NCBI RefSeq assembly: GCF_042675665.1 | Contig: NZ_JBHTJI010000001.1 | Location: 1,736,001 to 1,800,000 of the forward strand | Direction: 5' to 3' | DNA: 64,000 bases | Source of the DNA: Mariniflexile jejuense | Lineage (GTDB): Bacteria > Bacteroidota > Bacteroidia > Flavobacteriales > Flavobacteriaceae | Shown: in pieces, positions 1 through 8,129 of the stretch | How the letters are laid out: each line of letters opens with the position of its first letter | How positions within the stretch are numbered: the first letter of the stretch is position 1 | Program-made: the position numbers and the translations under genes | Notes under the pieces: generated by a model | The model's input: only the letters and a program-made list of their open reading frames with translations | What the model was told of the DNA's origin: nothing | The model's database searches: none

Positions 1-964
1 TATTTTGTGGTGTAAATTGCGAATCGTTAACACCTCCAACTTCGCTGTAATTATGAAACCATTTCCATAAAAATCCGCCTGCAAACCAGTCTTCTTCCCA
101 AAATGTTTCAAAAAGCACTTGGGTTGCATTGGCTTGTGCTTCTAAATTAACCACATTCATAGAAAGGTTGCTTTTCCAAGGTGCTTTTCCAGAAAAATCG
201 ACGCTTCTATAACCATATTCAGTAAATAATATAGGTTTTTTGTAGGTTTCGTAAAATGCTTTTATGGTTGGTTTATGTGCTTTCCAACCCAATCTTAAAA
301 CTTCAAGTGTTGGTGTTTTTTCGTCACTTACAGGAAAATAAGCATCAATACCAATAAAATCTAAATCGTTCCAAAAAGGTGTTCTATCGTATTCATTCCA
401 ATTCGCAGCATAGGTTAATTTACCTTTGTAAACTTTTTTAATTTCAACTATTAATTGTTTCCAATAGTTTGGCCTATAATCTATAAAACTTTCTAATTCG
501 GTACCAATACAAAAAATTTCCGCTTTAACAGCTTCAGCTACTTTTGCATTTTCTAAAATAAATTTTGAATACGATTCTTCAAGCAACTTCCAATCTTCTT
601 CACTATTCATTTTTATGCCACCAGTAAATTCACCATGCCAAACCCAAATTTGGGGTTTAATCATAATTTTAATAGCGTGTTTTTTCAACCTTTCTACATA
701 TTGTTTTACACCCGCTTCTGTTTCACCAAACCACTGTCTATTTGTATTAAATTGTATGTTTGGGTGTGTTAATTCTTTAATAAAACCAAACGGCATAATA
801 GCGGCATAATTGGCATGAATAGCAATTACTGGCTTAATATGTTTTTCATTTATCGCGTCTCTTGAAGCTACAAAACTAACTCCGTTTATTTTTTCAGGTT
901 TAAAAGAACTCATGGCGCAAGAAGACATAAGTAAACATAGTGTTACTTTAAAAATTGTTCTCAT
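1..964 (-). CDS. GH113-like glycoside hydrolase lipoprotein (C-terminus beyond window)
   Basis: The gene is read from ATG at 964 and runs off the left edge, so about 321 residues are visible without a stop. The first 16 residues (MRTIFKVTLCLLMSSC) form a lipoprotein signal peptide with lipobox LMSSC. The rest looks like a GH113 TIM barrel, a family known for beta-mannanases. The motif IGTELES places a candidate acid/base Glu near residue 156. FTEYGYRS places a candidate nucleophile Glu near residue 249. Aromatic segments such as PQIWVWHGEF and GGFLWKWFHNYS are typical substrate-cleft elements. It is divergent from the flavoprotein gene at 1061. Membership of GH113 is inferred from motif memory. 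Mannan as substrate is family knowledge, not visible here. Confidence 0.75.
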   Translation of the reverse strand, partial: MRTIFKVTLCLLMSSCAMSSFKPEKINGVSFVASRDAINEKHIKPVIAIHANYAAIMPFGFIKELTHPNIQFNTNRQWFGETEAGVKQYVERLKKHAIKIMIKPQIWVWHGEFTGGIKMNSEEDWKLLEESYSKFILENAKVAEAVKAEIFCIGTELESFIDYRPNYWKQLIVEIKKVYKGKLTYAANWNEYDRTPFWNDLDFIGIDAYFPVSDEKTPTLEVLRLGWKAHKPTIKAFYETYKKPILFTEYGYRSVDFSGKAPWKSNLSMNVVNLEAQANATQVLFETFWEEDWFAGGFLWKWFHNYSEVGGVNDSQFTPQN

Positions 965-1060
965 AACTAATTTTTATTGTTTAAATTTAAACAAAAACAA
1001 ATAACCCGTTAAGGTTTTAGTAGAAGCTTCGACAGAAAAAAAGGAATTGCAAACAAATTT

Positions 1061-2365
1061 ATGGAGCACATAGTTATTATTGGTAATGGTATTTCTGGCG
1101 TTACTGCAGCAAGACATATTCGAAAACTTTCAGACAAAAAAATTACGATTATTTCTGCAGAAAGTGATTATTTCTTTTCAAGAACTGCGCTTATGTATGT
1201 GTATATGGGACATATGAAATTTGAACATACACAACCTTATGAAAATTGGTTTTGGGAGAAAAACCGCATCGAATTAAAAAAAGGCTTCGTAAAAACTGTT
1301 GAAACCGAACATAAAATACTTCGTTTTGAAAATGGCGAAATTTTAAATTACGACAAACTTATTATTGCAACAGGTAGCAAACCCAATAAATTTGGCTGGA
1401 AAGGAGAAAATTTAAATGGTGTTATGGGCATGTACCACAAACAAGATTTAGAAAATCTGGAAAAACACGCACCAAACAACCAAGTATGTAAACGTACCGT
1501 AATTGTGGGCGGCGGTTTAATAGGTATTGAACTTGCTGAAATGTTAAATTCAAGGAATATTCCTGTTACATTTTTGGTTCGTGAATCTAGTTTTTGGAAC
1601 AACGTTTTACCTGAAGGTGAAAGCGAAATGATAAACAGGCATATTAAAAATCATCATATCGATTTACGACTATCGTCAAATTTAAAGGAAATAATTTCTG
1701 ATGAAAATGGCAATGTAAAATCGGTTATTATTGAAGAAACTGGCGAAGAAATACCATGTAATGTGGTTGGATTAACAGCTGGTGTAACACCAAATATCGA
1801 TTTTTTAAAAGATTCTAATATCGAAACTGGTAAAGGTGTGAAAGTGAACAAATTTCTTGAAACCAATATTCAAGATGTGTATGCTATTGGCGATTGTGCC
1901 GAACAACACGAACCTATTGGCTTTCGCAAACCAATTGAAGCCGTTTGGTACACTGGTAGAATGATGGGAGAAACACTAGCACAAACCATTTGCGGAAACC
2001 GTTTACCTTACAAACCCAGTCATTGGTTTAACTCGGCAAAGTTTTTTGATATTGAATACCAAACCTATGGTTGGGTATTTTCAAAACCAAAAGAACACCA
2101 CGCACATTTTCATTGGAAGCATAATGATGATACAAAATGTATTACTATAGAATACAACACATTAACAAATCAATTTTTAGGAATTAATACATTCGGAATT
2201 AGAATGAAACACGAAACTTTTGATAAATGGCTTACCGAAAAACGCGATGTAACCTATATAATTCAACACCTAAAAGAAGCTAATTTTGACCCTGAGTTTT
2301 ATAAACATTATGAAAACGACATTCAAAAAGCATTTGCAAACCAATTTCAAACTGTAAAGAAATGA
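1061..2365 (+). CDS. FAD/NAD(P)-dependent pyridine nucleotide-disulphide oxidoreductase family protein
   Basis: This 434-residue flavoprotein has an N-terminal FAD-binding dinucleotide motif (GNGISGVTAA, about residue 8). A second nucleotide-binding motif (GGGLIGIELAEML, about residue 150) would hold NAD(P)H, and the FAD-closing motif YAIGDCAE is at about 274. No redox-active CxxC is seen next to the first motif, so it resembles rubredoxin/nitrite-reductase-type NAD(P)H:acceptor reductases rather than thioredoxin reductases. No membrane segment or signal peptide is evident, so it is probably cytoplasmic. Its last four bases overlap the start of the polytopic 4Fe-4S protein gene. This implies translational coupling and suggests it feeds electrons to that membrane protein. 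The natural acceptor is unknown. Confidence 0.85.
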   Translation: MEHIVIIGNGISGVTAARHIRKLSDKKITIISAESDYFFSRTALMYVYMGHMKFEHTQPYENWFWEKNRIELKKGFVKTVETEHKILRFENGEILNYDKLIIATGSKPNKFGWKGENLNGVMGMYHKQDLENLEKHAPNNQVCKRTVIVGGGLIGIELAEMLNSRNIPVTFLVRESSFWNNVLPEGESEMINRHIKNHHIDLRLSSNLKEIISDENGNVKSVIIEETGEEIPCNVVGLTAGVTPNIDFLKDSNIETGKGVKVNKFLETNIQDVYAIGDCAEQHEPIGFRKPIEAVWYTGRMMGETLAQTICGNRLPYKPSHWFNSAKFFDIEYQTYGWVFSKPKEHHAHFHWKHNDDTKCITIEYNTLTNQFLGINTFGIRMKHETFDKWLTEKRDVTYIIQHLKEANFDPEFYKHYENDIQKAFANQFQTVKK

Positions 2366-3963
2366 GTGCTCAAATAAATAAAAGCATGAGCATAACTAAC
2401 GCTGAAGCTCAAAACATACCTACAAAACAAAAAATAGGTTTAGCGCTTGGTATTATTGGTTTGCTTATTTTAGTATTGGCGGTTTTCAATGTTAATTTCC
2501 CTAACAAACCAGTATTTCTATCACTTTCGTTAGGATTGATTTCTCTGGGAACAATTCTATTTTCAAACGCTATGTATCTTCAAAAAATGGAAGGTATTAA
2601 AAATGATGGCGTATGGTTTAAATCGATAGCATCACGAGGCGTTTTAGGATGGATTACAGGTGTTTTATTAACTGCTTTTTATATCATTCTTTATTTTTTT
2701 CCACAGTATTTGGGACAATCATCAAACGGAAATCCTAACACGGGTTTAATTGCTTTATTCGACCCATTAAGCAAAATTTTAAGCGGAAACCCTGCAAGCC
2801 AATGGTTTGTTTATGGCGCCTTATATACGGTTTCAATTTTGGTTTTTGGTTTCAAATTTATGTTGAAATACAAGCATAATCGCTATGAACAATTACGAAC
2901 GGTTTCGGTAATGTTTTTTCAATTAGGTTTTGCGTTTTTAATTCCAGAATTTATGTCGCGCCTTAATGCAAGTCCTGACTATAATTTACCGTATTACGAT
3001 TTAAAAAGCATGTGGCCATTAAACTATTATTTATTTGACAGTTGGTCTATAAATGGCTTACTATCATCTGGTAACTTAGGGTTGTTGATGTTACTTTTTG
3101 GTGTTATTTCCATATTTGTTATTTCGCCTTTTTTAACTTATAAATATGGTAAACGTTGGTATTGCTCATGGGTTTGCGGTTGTGGTGCTTTGGCAGAAAC
3201 CACAGGCGATGCTTTTAGGCAACTTAGCAGCAAAAAACTATCTGCTTGGAAACTGGAACGTTGGTTAATACACACTGTTTTAGTATTTTCTGTAGTGATG
3301 ACAACCGCATTAATTTACAGCTATTTAGGAAAAGATTCTGGCAAATTTTGGTTAACCCGAAACACATTTTTAATTAGCGTTGGTTTACTTTTAACAGCAG
3401 TTTTTACTTTAACCATGCTTTTTAAAAGAAATGAACTTGGTAAAGATACGCGCTATGGTGCCATTGGATATTTTGTGGTTATTACATCACTTTTCATTAT
3501 GCATTATACTGGCACAACCGATGAAATTTTCTTAATAAAATCAAGCACATTGCGTTCAGCATATGGTCTATATATTGGTTCCATATTTTCTGGTGTTATT
3601 GGCACAGGCTTTTACCCTATTTTAGGCAATCGTGTTTGGTGCAGGTTTGGTTGCCCAATGGCAGCAGTACTTGGGTTTCAACAACGTTTATTTTCAAAAT
3701 TTAGAATTACAACAAATGGTGGCCAATGTATTTCCTGTGGCAATTGTTCTACCTACTGCGAAATGGGTATTGATGTTCGTGCTTACGCCCAAAAAGGCGA
3801 AAATATTGTACGCTCAAGTTGTGTTGGCTGTGGTATTTGTTCTGCTGTTTGCCCCAGAGGTGTTTTAAAATTGGAAAACGATACTATGGAAGGTCGCATC
3901 AACCCTAAAGAAATCCTTTTGGGCAATGATGTTGATTTAATGAAACTACTCAACAATAAATAA
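2362..3963 (+). CDS. polytopic membrane 4Fe-4S ferredoxin-type protein (NapH/NosR-like)
   Basis: The 533-residue protein has many hydrophobic membrane segments and three cysteine regions. CSWVCGCG (about 267) and CRFGCP (about 430) resemble the CxxxCP pairs of NapH/NosR-type quinol-linked proteins. Two classical C-x2-C-x2-C-x3-C ferredoxin clusters follow: CISCGNCSTYC (about 455) and CVGCGICSAVC (about 486). These would bind two 4Fe-4S clusters on the cytoplasmic side. It starts inside the stop region of the flavoprotein gene (ATGA overlap), so the pair probably forms an electron-transfer module between NAD(P)H and a membrane or periplasmic acceptor. No nitrous-oxide, nitrate or methylamine gene is nearby, so the pathway is unknown. 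The stop is followed directly by an inverted repeat. Confidence 0.85.
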   Translation: MSAQINKSMSITNAEAQNIPTKQKIGLALGIIGLLILVLAVFNVNFPNKPVFLSLSLGLISLGTILFSNAMYLQKMEGIKNDGVWFKSIASRGVLGWITGVLLTAFYIILYFFPQYLGQSSNGNPNTGLIALFDPLSKILSGNPASQWFVYGALYTVSILVFGFKFMLKYKHNRYEQLRTVSVMFFQLGFAFLIPEFMSRLNASPDYNLPYYDLKSMWPLNYYLFDSWSINGLLSSGNLGLLMLLFGVISIFVISPFLTYKYGKRWYCSWVCGCGALAETTGDAFRQLSSKKLSAWKLERWLIHTVLVFSVVMTTALIYSYLGKDSGKFWLTRNTFLISVGLLLTAVFTLTMLFKRNELGKDTRYGAIGYFVVITSLFIMHYTGTTDEIFLIKSSTLRSAYGLYIGSIFSGVIGTGFYPILGNRVWCRFGCPMAAVLGFQQRLFSKFRITTNGGQCISCGNCSTYCEMGIDVRAYAQKGENIVRSSCVGCGICSAVCPRGVLKLENDTMEGRINPKEILLGNDVDLMKLLNNK

Positions 3964-3991
3964 TTTAACAAAATCCTAATGTTTTGTTAAA
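3964..3991. repeat. 10-bp inverted repeat after the Fe-S gene, overlapping the -33 of the next promoter
   Basis: TTTAACAAAA at 3964-3973 is perfectly complemented by TTTTGTTAAA at 3982-3991 with an 8-base loop. It begins on the base after the stop codon TAA. There is no U-tract beyond the second arm, so it is a poor intrinsic terminator. It also covers the TTTG of the glycosyltransferase promoter, which would suit an operator. Its role is undecided. Confidence 0.55.
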
Positions 3992-4017
3992 TATTAATCA
4001 AATCTATTGTACTTTTG
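3983..4017 (+). promoter_or_regulatory. Bacteroidota-type promoter of the GT2 pair
   Basis: TTTG at 3983-3986 and TACTTTTG at 4010-4017 match the flavobacterial -33/-7 consensus (TTTG, 17-23 bases, TAnnTTTG) with a 23-base spacer. A possible TTG start at 4015 lies inside the -7 box, which supports the ATG at 4039 as the real start of the downstream gene. Confidence 0.6.
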
Positions 4018-4038
4018 CGCGCTGACAGTTTGTTCTTT

Positions 4039-4731
4039 ATGACCAACATCAAGGTAATCATCCCTGCTTATAATGAAGCAGATTCTATCGCTAAAGTAAT
4101 TAACGACATTCCTAAAATAGTGAATGAAATTATTGTTATTAACAACAATTCTAGCGATAAAACTGAAGAAAATGCAAAAAAAGCAGGTGCAACCGTTCTA
4201 ACCGAAAAAAACAAAGGCTATGGTTTTGCTTGCCTTAAAGGGTTAGAATACATTGCAAATGAACCCGAAAAACCAAATATTATTGTATTTTTGGATGGCG
4301 ATTACAGTGATTACCCAGAAGAATTAACCAAACTAGTAACTCCAATTATCGAAGAAAATATCGATTTTGTTGTTGGAGCACGCGTAAAAAGTTTACGAGA
4401 AATTGGCTCAATGACTATGCCTCAAATTTTTGGCAACTGGTTAGCAACTAGTTTAATGAAGCTTTTTTTTGGTTCAAAATTTACAGATTTAGGACCTTTT
4501 AGAGCAATTAAATATAGTAAATTACTGTCAATCAACATGGTAGATAAAACTTATGGCTGGACTGTAGAAATGCAATTAAAAGCTTTAAAACAAAAATTTA
4601 CCTACTTAGAAGTGCCAGTAAATTATAGAAATAGAATTGGCGTCTCAAAAGTATCAGGAACCATAAAAGGTTCTATATTTGCAGGCGCAAAAATCATAAG
4701 TTGGATTTTAAAATATAGTATTAAAAAATGA
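4039..4731 (+). CDS. glycosyltransferase family 2 (polyprenyl-phosphate hexosyltransferase-like)
   Basis: From ATG 4039 the product is 230 residues. An earlier in-frame TTG at 4015 is rejected because it lies within the promoter. The protein opens with the GT2 nucleotide-sugar fold (KVIIPAYNEADSI). The metal-binding acidic motif FLDGDYSD lies near residue 90. It resembles DPM1-type enzymes that move a sugar from a nucleotide donor to polyprenyl phosphate or a lipid. A short C-terminal hydrophobic stretch is compatible with membrane association. The final four bases overlap the next GT2 gene, so both are translated together. The donor sugar and acceptor cannot be read from the sequence. Confidence 0.85.
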   Translation: MTNIKVIIPAYNEADSIAKVINDIPKIVNEIIVINNNSSDKTEENAKKAGATVLTEKNKGYGFACLKGLEYIANEPEKPNIIVFLDGDYSDYPEELTKLVTPIIEENIDFVVGARVKSLREIGSMTMPQIFGNWLATSLMKLFFGSKFTDLGPFRAIKYSKLLSINMVDKTYGWTVEMQLKALKQKFTYLEVPVNYRNRIGVSKVSGTIKGSIFAGAKIISWILKYSIKK

Positions 4732-6218
4732 TTCTAGAAACGACCGTTATCATTATTTACACCATTTCGCTTTTGCTTATCTTCATGTATGCATTAGCTC
4801 AATTAAACTTGTTACTAAACTATCTTGCTTCAAAAAGAAAACAAGATAATTCACCAACTTTTGATTTATCAAAACCAGAAGAAACACCATACGTAACCAT
4901 ACAATTACCCGTATACAACGAAATGTATGTAATGGAACGCTTGTTGGATAACATAGCAAAAATAGATTATCCAAGTGATAAACTTGAAATTCAAGTTTTA
5001 GACGATTCAACAGACGAAACTGTAGAAACTACGCGTGCACATGTTGAAAAACTAAAAGCAACTGGATTAGACATTACTCATATTACAAGAACCGATAGAT
5101 CTGGCTTTAAAGCTGGCGCACTTAAAGAAGGTTTAGTAATAGCAAAAGGTGAATTTGTTGCTATTTTCGATTCAGATTTCTTACCAGAACCAGATTGGTT
5201 AAAACGCACCATCATTTACTTTAAAGATGAAAAATTAGGTGTTGTTCAAACACGTTGGGGACATTTAAACCGCAACTATTCAATACTTACAAAAATACAA
5301 GCCTTTGCTTTGGATGCACATTTTACTTTGGAACAAGTAGGACGTAACAGTAAAGGACATTTTATAAACTTTAATGGTACTGCAGGTATTTGGAGAAAAT
5401 CATGTATTATCGATGCAGGTAACTGGGAAGGCGATACATTAACAGAAGATTTAGATTTAAGCTACCGAGCACAACTTAAAAACTGGAAATTCAAATATCT
5501 TGAAAATGTTGAAACACCAGCAGAGTTACCTATTGTTATTAGCGCAGCGCGTTCACAACAATTTAGATGGAATAAAGGTGGTGCAGAAAACTTTAAAAAA
5601 ATGCTTGGACGCGTTTTAAAAAGTAAAAATATTTCAGCAAAAACAAAACTTCACGGGCTTTTACACTTATTAAATAGCACCATGTTTTTAAACGTGTTTG
5701 TTGTAGGTGTACTTAGTATTCCAATGCTTTATATCAAAAACGAATATACACACTTAAAACCATACTTTTATGTAATGAGTTTCTTTGTAATAAGCTCAAT
5801 AATTTTCTTTGTGTGTTATTGGTTTATGTACAAAAATATTTATGGTGGTGGTTTTAAAAACTTCATTAAATACATAGGCATGTTTTTTGTGTTTTTCTCA
5901 ATAGCCATGGGCTTTTCATTACATAATTCTATTGCAGTATTAGAAGGTCATTTTGGTAAGAAAAGTGAATTTGTGCGTACACCAAAGTTCAACATTAGTT
6001 CTATAAAAGATAGTTGGAAAAAGAATAAATACATCAAAAAAACCATATCAGTACACGTTATTTTTGAAGGTTTACTTATGGCTTATTTTGCATTTGGTAT
6101 GTATAGTGCCTTTATAGTAGGTAACCAAGGTGGCGATTTCGGATTATTTCCATTTCACCTTATGTTATTCTTAGGTTTTGGTTTTGTATTTGTAAAATCG
6201 ATAACTTCTAAAGTATAA
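4728..6218 (+). CDS. processive GT2, cellulose-synthase-like membrane glycosyltransferase
   Basis: The 496-residue protein has an N-terminal membrane anchor, a cytoplasmic GT-A domain and four or more C-terminal membrane segments. It carries the D,D,D,QxxRW signature of processive beta-glycosyltransferases: LDDSTDE (about 89), FDSDF (about 147), TEDLDL (about 242) and QQFRWNKGG (about 280). Such enzymes make beta-linked polymers or glycolipids at the inner membrane. No PilZ domain, BcsB/C/Z or other cellulose operon gene is adjacent, so it is not a classical BcsA. It is translationally coupled to the GT2 gene upstream and followed by an intrinsic terminator. The product polymer or lipid is unknown. 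Confidence 0.85.
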   Translation: MILETTVIIIYTISLLLIFMYALAQLNLLLNYLASKRKQDNSPTFDLSKPEETPYVTIQLPVYNEMYVMERLLDNIAKIDYPSDKLEIQVLDDSTDETVETTRAHVEKLKATGLDITHITRTDRSGFKAGALKEGLVIAKGEFVAIFDSDFLPEPDWLKRTIIYFKDEKLGVVQTRWGHLNRNYSILTKIQAFALDAHFTLEQVGRNSKGHFINFNGTAGIWRKSCIIDAGNWEGDTLTEDLDLSYRAQLKNWKFKYLENVETPAELPIVISAARSQQFRWNKGGAENFKKMLGRVLKSKNISAKTKLHGLLHLLNSTMFLNVFVVGVLSIPMLYIKNEYTHLKPYFYVMSFFVISSIIFFVCYWFMYKNIYGGGFKNFIKYIGMFFVFFSIAMGFSLHNSIAVLEGHFGKKSEFVRTPKFNISSIKDSWKKNKYIKKTISVHVIFEGLLMAYFAFGMYSAFIVGNQGGDFGLFPFHLMLFLGFGFVFVKSITSKV

Positions 6219-6258
6219 AACACATTTCTGCAAAGGCAGACATCTAACATATTAAAGC

Positions 6259-6283
6259 GTTACCCAAAAGGTAGCACTTTTTT
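6259..6283 (+). terminator. intrinsic terminator after the GT2 operon
   Basis: GTTACC (6259-6264) pairs with GGTAGC (6270-6275) across a CAAAA loop, with one G-T wobble. Six T residues follow at 6278-6283. It lies 41 bases after the glycosyltransferase stop codon. Confidence 0.65.
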
Positions 6284-6398
6284 GTTTATAGTAATTAGCA
6301 CGTTTGTTCTAAATATTATTTCTACAAAAAACACCTAAAAACCCAAAACTATTTTTCGCATTATCAGTATCTTTATAACTATAATTTTTTACTGTTAA

Positions 6399-7403
6399 AT
6401 GACTAAGTACAAACCAAAAAATAGATTAACAGCACAAGCCTATATTGAAGGTGTTTTAAGCGGTAACCGTGTTATTCTATCAAGAGCTATTACCATAATA
6501 GAAAGCAATTTAGAAAGCGATAAATTACTTGCAAAAGACATCATTCAAGCTATTTTACCAGCGTCTGGAAACTCCATTCGAATAGGAATTACTGGCGTTC
6601 CAGGTGTTGGCAAAAGCACCTTTATAGAAGCATTTGGCAAACACCTTATCAAGCAAAATCATAAAGTAGCAATATTATCTATAGACCCAAGTAGTCAACG
6701 TTCAAAAGGAAGTATTTTGGGCGATAAAACTAGAATGGAAGAATTAAGCAATTTAGAAAACGCCTACATTCGTCCATCGGCATCTGGTGAAACCCTAGGT
6801 GGTGTTGCCAACAAAACTGCCGAAAGCATGTTACTTTGCGAAGCTGCTGGTTATGATGTTATTCTAATTGAAACCGTTGGTGTGGGACAATCTGAAACTG
6901 CTGTTCATGGCATGACCGATTTTTTCTTGCTTTTAATGTTGGCTGGTGCTGGTGATGAGCTTCAAGGCATAAAAAAAGGCATCATGGAAATGGCAGATAT
7001 GGTGGTAATTAATAAAGCTGATGGCGATAATATTCGCAAAAGTGAATTAGCACGATTACAGTACCAAAATGCGTTACACATTTTTCCACAATCAGAATCG
7101 GGTTGGGAACCTATTGTAACAAAATCATCTTCAACAAAAAATACTGGCATTGACGTGGTTTGGGATGAAATTTCAAAATACAAGAAATTAGTTACCCAAA
7201 ATGGATATTTCAATAAAAATAGAAATCATCAAAAAATACAATGGATGTACGCTAACATTAATGAAGAATTAAAGCGTATGTTTTATGATTCAAAGGATAT
7301 TGCAAACAACCTTTCTGTTTTAGAAAAAGATATTATTGCTTCTAAAATTTCTCCAATAAAAGCTGCAGAACAAATGATTGAAACCTTTAAGAAGTCGTTT
7401 TAA
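6399..7403 (+). CDS. meaB: methylmalonyl-CoA mutase-associated GTPase MeaB
   Basis: The 334-residue G3E P-loop GTPase belongs to the MeaB/ArgK family. The Walker A motif GVPGVGKST is at 66-74, DPSSQRSKGSILGDKTRM is characteristic of the family, and the base-recognition motif NKAD lies near residue 202. MeaB gates cobalamin loading and protects or reactivates adenosylcobalamin-dependent methylmalonyl-CoA mutase. The two mutase subunit genes lie 0.7 kb downstream on the opposite strand (8130-12073), which supports this partner rather than lysine/arginine/ornithine transport. Its length is typical of the family. It seems to have its own transcription unit after the terminator at 6259. Confidence 0.95.
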   Translation: MTKYKPKNRLTAQAYIEGVLSGNRVILSRAITIIESNLESDKLLAKDIIQAILPASGNSIRIGITGVPGVGKSTFIEAFGKHLIKQNHKVAILSIDPSSQRSKGSILGDKTRMEELSNLENAYIRPSASGETLGGVANKTAESMLLCEAAGYDVILIETVGVGQSETAVHGMTDFFLLLMLAGAGDELQGIKKGIMEMADMVVINKADGDNIRKSELARLQYQNALHIFPQSESGWEPIVTKSSSTKNTGIDVVWDEISKYKKLVTQNGYFNKNRNHQKIQWMYANINEELKRMFYDSKDIANNLSVLEKDIIASKISPIKAAEQMIETFKKSF

Positions 7404-7443
7404 CTATGTTGTACTTTGTTCCAATTTATACATTAAAAAATAC

Positions 7444-8001
7444 ATGAAAAATACATTTTATTTATTGCTTTTATTAATCTCAATACAATCATTCGCTCAA
7501 TACAAGGATGGACAGTTTTTTTGTGATGAATTACCAGAAAAAAGCTATTTCCCCATAGATATAAAAGAAAAGAAAATATTTTGGTCTGATACTTATTATA
7601 CAGAAACAATAAACGGAACTAAAGAATTAAACGGAAAAACATATTTTGAATTCATTCAAAAGTGGAAATCAAATGCTTCTGAAAAATTATACTTGAGAAA
7701 AGAAAACGGTGTTATTTTTCAATATGATGAATGTTGCGAACAAGAAACTATAAGGTTTAGTGAAAAATTTAAAAAGGGTCATAGTTGGAAAACATCTGAT
7801 GGTTCAGGACAATACACAATTTTAACTTTTAAAGGAAAATTAAAAACACCTTTTTGTGATTATGCAAATTTGTTGATAATAGAGGCGAAATTGAAAGGCG
7901 GAAATTTTAATTTTTATTATCAAAGAGGACACGGTTATGTTGGAGCTACGGTTAACAATGAAATTATTTCTTGTGAAACGCCTTCTTTTGATTTAGATTA
8001 A
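7444..8001 (+). CDS. small secreted protein of unknown function
   Basis: The start at ATG 7444 gives 185 residues and a clear Sec signal peptide (MKNTFYLLLLLISIQSFAQ, with cleavage expected after FAQ). A longer reading from 7378 would overlap meaB and place an unlikely leader before the signal, so it is rejected. The mature part is rich in beta-type and charged residues (KDGQFFCDELPEKSYFPI). It has a Cys pair in YDECCEQE and two further cysteines, and no domain I recognise. The export signal suggests a periplasmic or surface location. It is convergent with the mutase operon. No function is assigned. Confidence 0.7.
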   Translation: MKNTFYLLLLLISIQSFAQYKDGQFFCDELPEKSYFPIDIKEKKIFWSDTYYTETINGTKELNGKTYFEFIQKWKSNASEKLYLRKENGVIFQYDECCEQETIRFSEKFKKGHSWKTSDGSGQYTILTFKGKLKTPFCDYANLLIIEAKLKGGNFNFYYQRGHGYVGATVNNEIISCETPSFDLD

Positions 8002-8064
8002 ATTTCAAATATCAATTTGTCACTATTATATAATTCCTAAATAACATATAACTTCAATATGATT

Positions 8065-8098
8065 AAAAAAAAACCATTCACGCCTAAAACATGAATGG
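8065..8098 (-). terminator. terminator of the methylmalonyl-CoA operon
   Basis: CCATTCA (8074-8080) and TGAATGG (8092-8098) form a 7-bp stem. Read on the minus strand, the stem is followed by a long T-run (A-run at 8065-8073 on the plus strand). It lies 32 bases past the mutB stop. Confidence 0.7.
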
Positions 8099-8129
8099 GA
8101 ATTTCAATCAAATCAATTTATAAAATAAG

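Noticed and set aside
7378..7443. N-terminal extension of the small secreted protein
   Set aside because: It would overlap meaB and bury the signal peptide; ATG 7444 begins directly with a normal Sec signal.
8065..8098. Hairpin considered as terminator of the plus-strand secreted protein gene
   Set aside because: There is no T-run on the plus strand after the stem; the T-run is on the minus strand, so it serves mutB.
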